Notes under the pieces: generated by a model
Seen by the model: only the letters and a program-made list of their open reading frames with translations
Told to the model about the DNA's origin: nothing
The model's database searches: none
In this document: positions 13,793 to 14,592 of the stretch, one piece after another
How positions within the stretch are numbered: the first letter of the stretch is position 1
Layout: every line of letters starts with the position of its first letter
Source: Betaproteobacteria bacterium UBA6910
GTDB lineage: Bacteria > Pseudomonadota > Gammaproteobacteria > Burkholderiales > UBA6910
Length of the DNA stretch: 14,592 bases
Assembly (NCBI GenBank): GCA_002451065.1
Contig: DKBC01000044.1
Location: 1 to 14,592 of the forward strand
Reading direction: 5' to 3'
Made by a program: the position numbers and the translations under genes

Positions 13793-14592
13793 GATGCCTT
13801 CCTTTCCTTAACTTGAGTTTCGGCGCGCCGCGCGCGCACGAAGGCGGCGAACCGGCCCGCCCAGTTGTTGCCCGGGACGCTGCGCAGGTGGGTGTAGGAG
13901 GCCAGCAGGTTCTTGTGCACCAGGCCGTCATGCTCGCCGTCGATGCCGTGCCCCCGCAGCACCCGGTAGGCATAGGCGCCGCCGGGCGGCAGGTTCTGCA
14001 GCGTGGAGTAGTGAAACTCGTGGGCACAGATCTCCCTGGCGGGTTCACGGGACCGCGGCCAGGGGGCATCCGCCGTTTCGGAAAGCTTCACGTAACCGCG
14101 TCCCACGGGTTTGTCGTGCATCAGCACGTCGCCGGGAATCACCCCGGCCATGGCGCAGGTCCTGCCTTTCCAGGTGAGGCTGCGGGCGAGGTACATGAGC
14201 CCGCCGCACTCGGCGTAGGCCGGCAGGCCGTCCTCGATGGCGTCGCGCACGCTGTCGCGCATGGAGCGGTTTGCTTCCAGCTCACCCATAAAGATTTCCG
14301 GAAATCCGCCACCGATAAACAGCCCGTCCACCGCCGGCAGCGCCCGGTCCCGGACCAGGTCCACCTCGACCACAGCGGCGCCGGCTTCGGCCAGGGCCTC
14401 CAGGTCGTCGGGGTAATAAAAGCTGAACGCCCGGTCCCGGGCCACCGCGATCCGAAGCTCCGGCCGGGGCAGCGCTGGCGGCGCCTGCGCCGCCGGCAGC
14501 GGGGGCGCTTCGCCTGCGATGCCAAGCAGGCGCTCCAGGTCCACCTGGGACGCAACCCGCTCCCCGATGGCGGCCACCCGGCGCTCCGCCTC
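13789..14592 (-). CDS. dsrN: DsrN, siroheme amidase (cobyrinate a,c-diamide synthase CbiA family), N-terminus outside window
   Basis: DsrN uses glutamine to amidate siroheme, giving the siroamide of reverse-type DsrAB; it belongs to the CbiA/CobB family. About 267 C-terminal residues are visible; A. vinosum DsrN has about 470, so the ATP-dependent P-loop half lies off the right edge. Visible features are the glutamine amidotransferase domain with LFIGGGFPEIF, the catalytic cysteine in YAECGGLMYL (codon 14206-14208), GYVKL, the HEFHYS segment and the final HLR-type catalytic His region (YTHLRSVPGN). The only candidate start inside the window (GTG 14577) is internal, because the family alignment continues upstream. 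CbiA from B12 synthesis is the alternative. Overlap with an A-type dsrR gene and the nearby cysG and dsrS make DsrN the better call. Loss of the N-terminus is only a window effect. Confidence 0.88.
   Translation of the reverse strand, partial: EAERRVAAIGERVASQVDLERLLGIAGEAPPLPAAQAPPALPRPELRIAVARDRAFSFYYPDDLEALAEAGAAVVEVDLVRDRALPAVDGLFIGGGFPEIFMGELEANRSMRDSVRDAIEDGLPAYAECGGLMYLARSLTWKGRTCAMAGVIPGDVLMHDKPVGRGYVKLSETADAPWPRSREPAREICAHEFHYSTLQNLPPGGAYAYRVLRGHGIDGEHDGLVHKNLLASYTHLRSVPGNNWAGRFAAFVRARRAETQVKERKAS

Noticed and set aside
12113..13816. 567-codon plus-strand open frame opposite the flavoprotein and dsrR
   Set aside because: Its translation shows no recognisable family and is rich in Gly, Ala, His and Arg. 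It lies antisense to genes with intact catalytic motifs, as expected for shadow frames in GC-rich DNA.
1..14592. CRISPR arrays, tRNA or rRNA genes, insertion sequences, prophage or integrase genes
   Set aside because: I saw no regularly spaced repeats, no transposase or integrase motifs and no structural RNA signature on either strand; nearly all DNA is taken up by intact genes.

Overview
The window is about 14.6 kb of GC-rich, tightly packed bacterial chromosome, with genes on both strands. The gene content points to a sulfur-oxidising betaproteobacterium that uses the reverse dissimilatory sulfite reductase (Dsr) pathway. The strongest evidence is a dsrN-like siroheme amidase and a dsrR-like A-type scaffold protein, overlapping by 4 nt at the right edge, together with a probable dsrS. 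A siroheme synthase (cysG) and a NarL-type two-component system fit this picture. The taxonomic placement is inferred from family resemblance; no rRNA or other marker gene is present.

Layout. (1) Positions 1-3141, minus strand: an MFS transporter, a DksA/TraR-type zinc-finger protein and the N-terminal 421 residues of a bacterial PolX (polymerase beta-like plus PHP), which runs off the left edge. These look like ordinary chromosomal genes. (2) Positions 3142-3333: a divergent intergenic region with a consensus-like minus-strand -10 box and two tandem inverted repeats just before the kinase gene. (3) Positions 3334-7293, plus strand: a soluble GAF-type NarX-like histidine kinase, its NarL-like response regulator, cysG, and an exported protein with an HExxH motif. 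Spacing is -4, 41 and -3 nt, so this is probably one operon. (4) Positions 7404-11219, plus strand: a MoxR-type AAA+ ATPase, a metallopeptidase-like/VWA protein, DsrS and a YajD-like HNH protein, with gaps of 7, 16 and 28 nt. (5) Positions 11257-14592, minus strand, convergent with block 4: dsrN (cut by the right edge), dsrR, a lipoamide-dehydrogenase-like flavoprotein and a diheme c4-type cytochrome. A GC-rich hairpin sits in the 37-nt gap between blocks 4 and 5.

How the genes may work together. CysG makes siroheme and DsrN amidates it to the siroamide form used by reverse-type DsrAB. DsrR is an accessory protein for Dsr production. The MoxR-VWA pair is the type of AAA+/VWA couple that in other systems (NorQD, CbbQO) remodels a client metalloenzyme. 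Its tight linkage to DsrS, whose biochemical role is unknown, suggests a maturation chaperone for a Dsr component. The core dsr genes are expected just beyond the right edge. The most interesting signals are the MoxR-VWA-DsrS module and the Lpd-like plus diheme cytochrome tail behind dsrNR.
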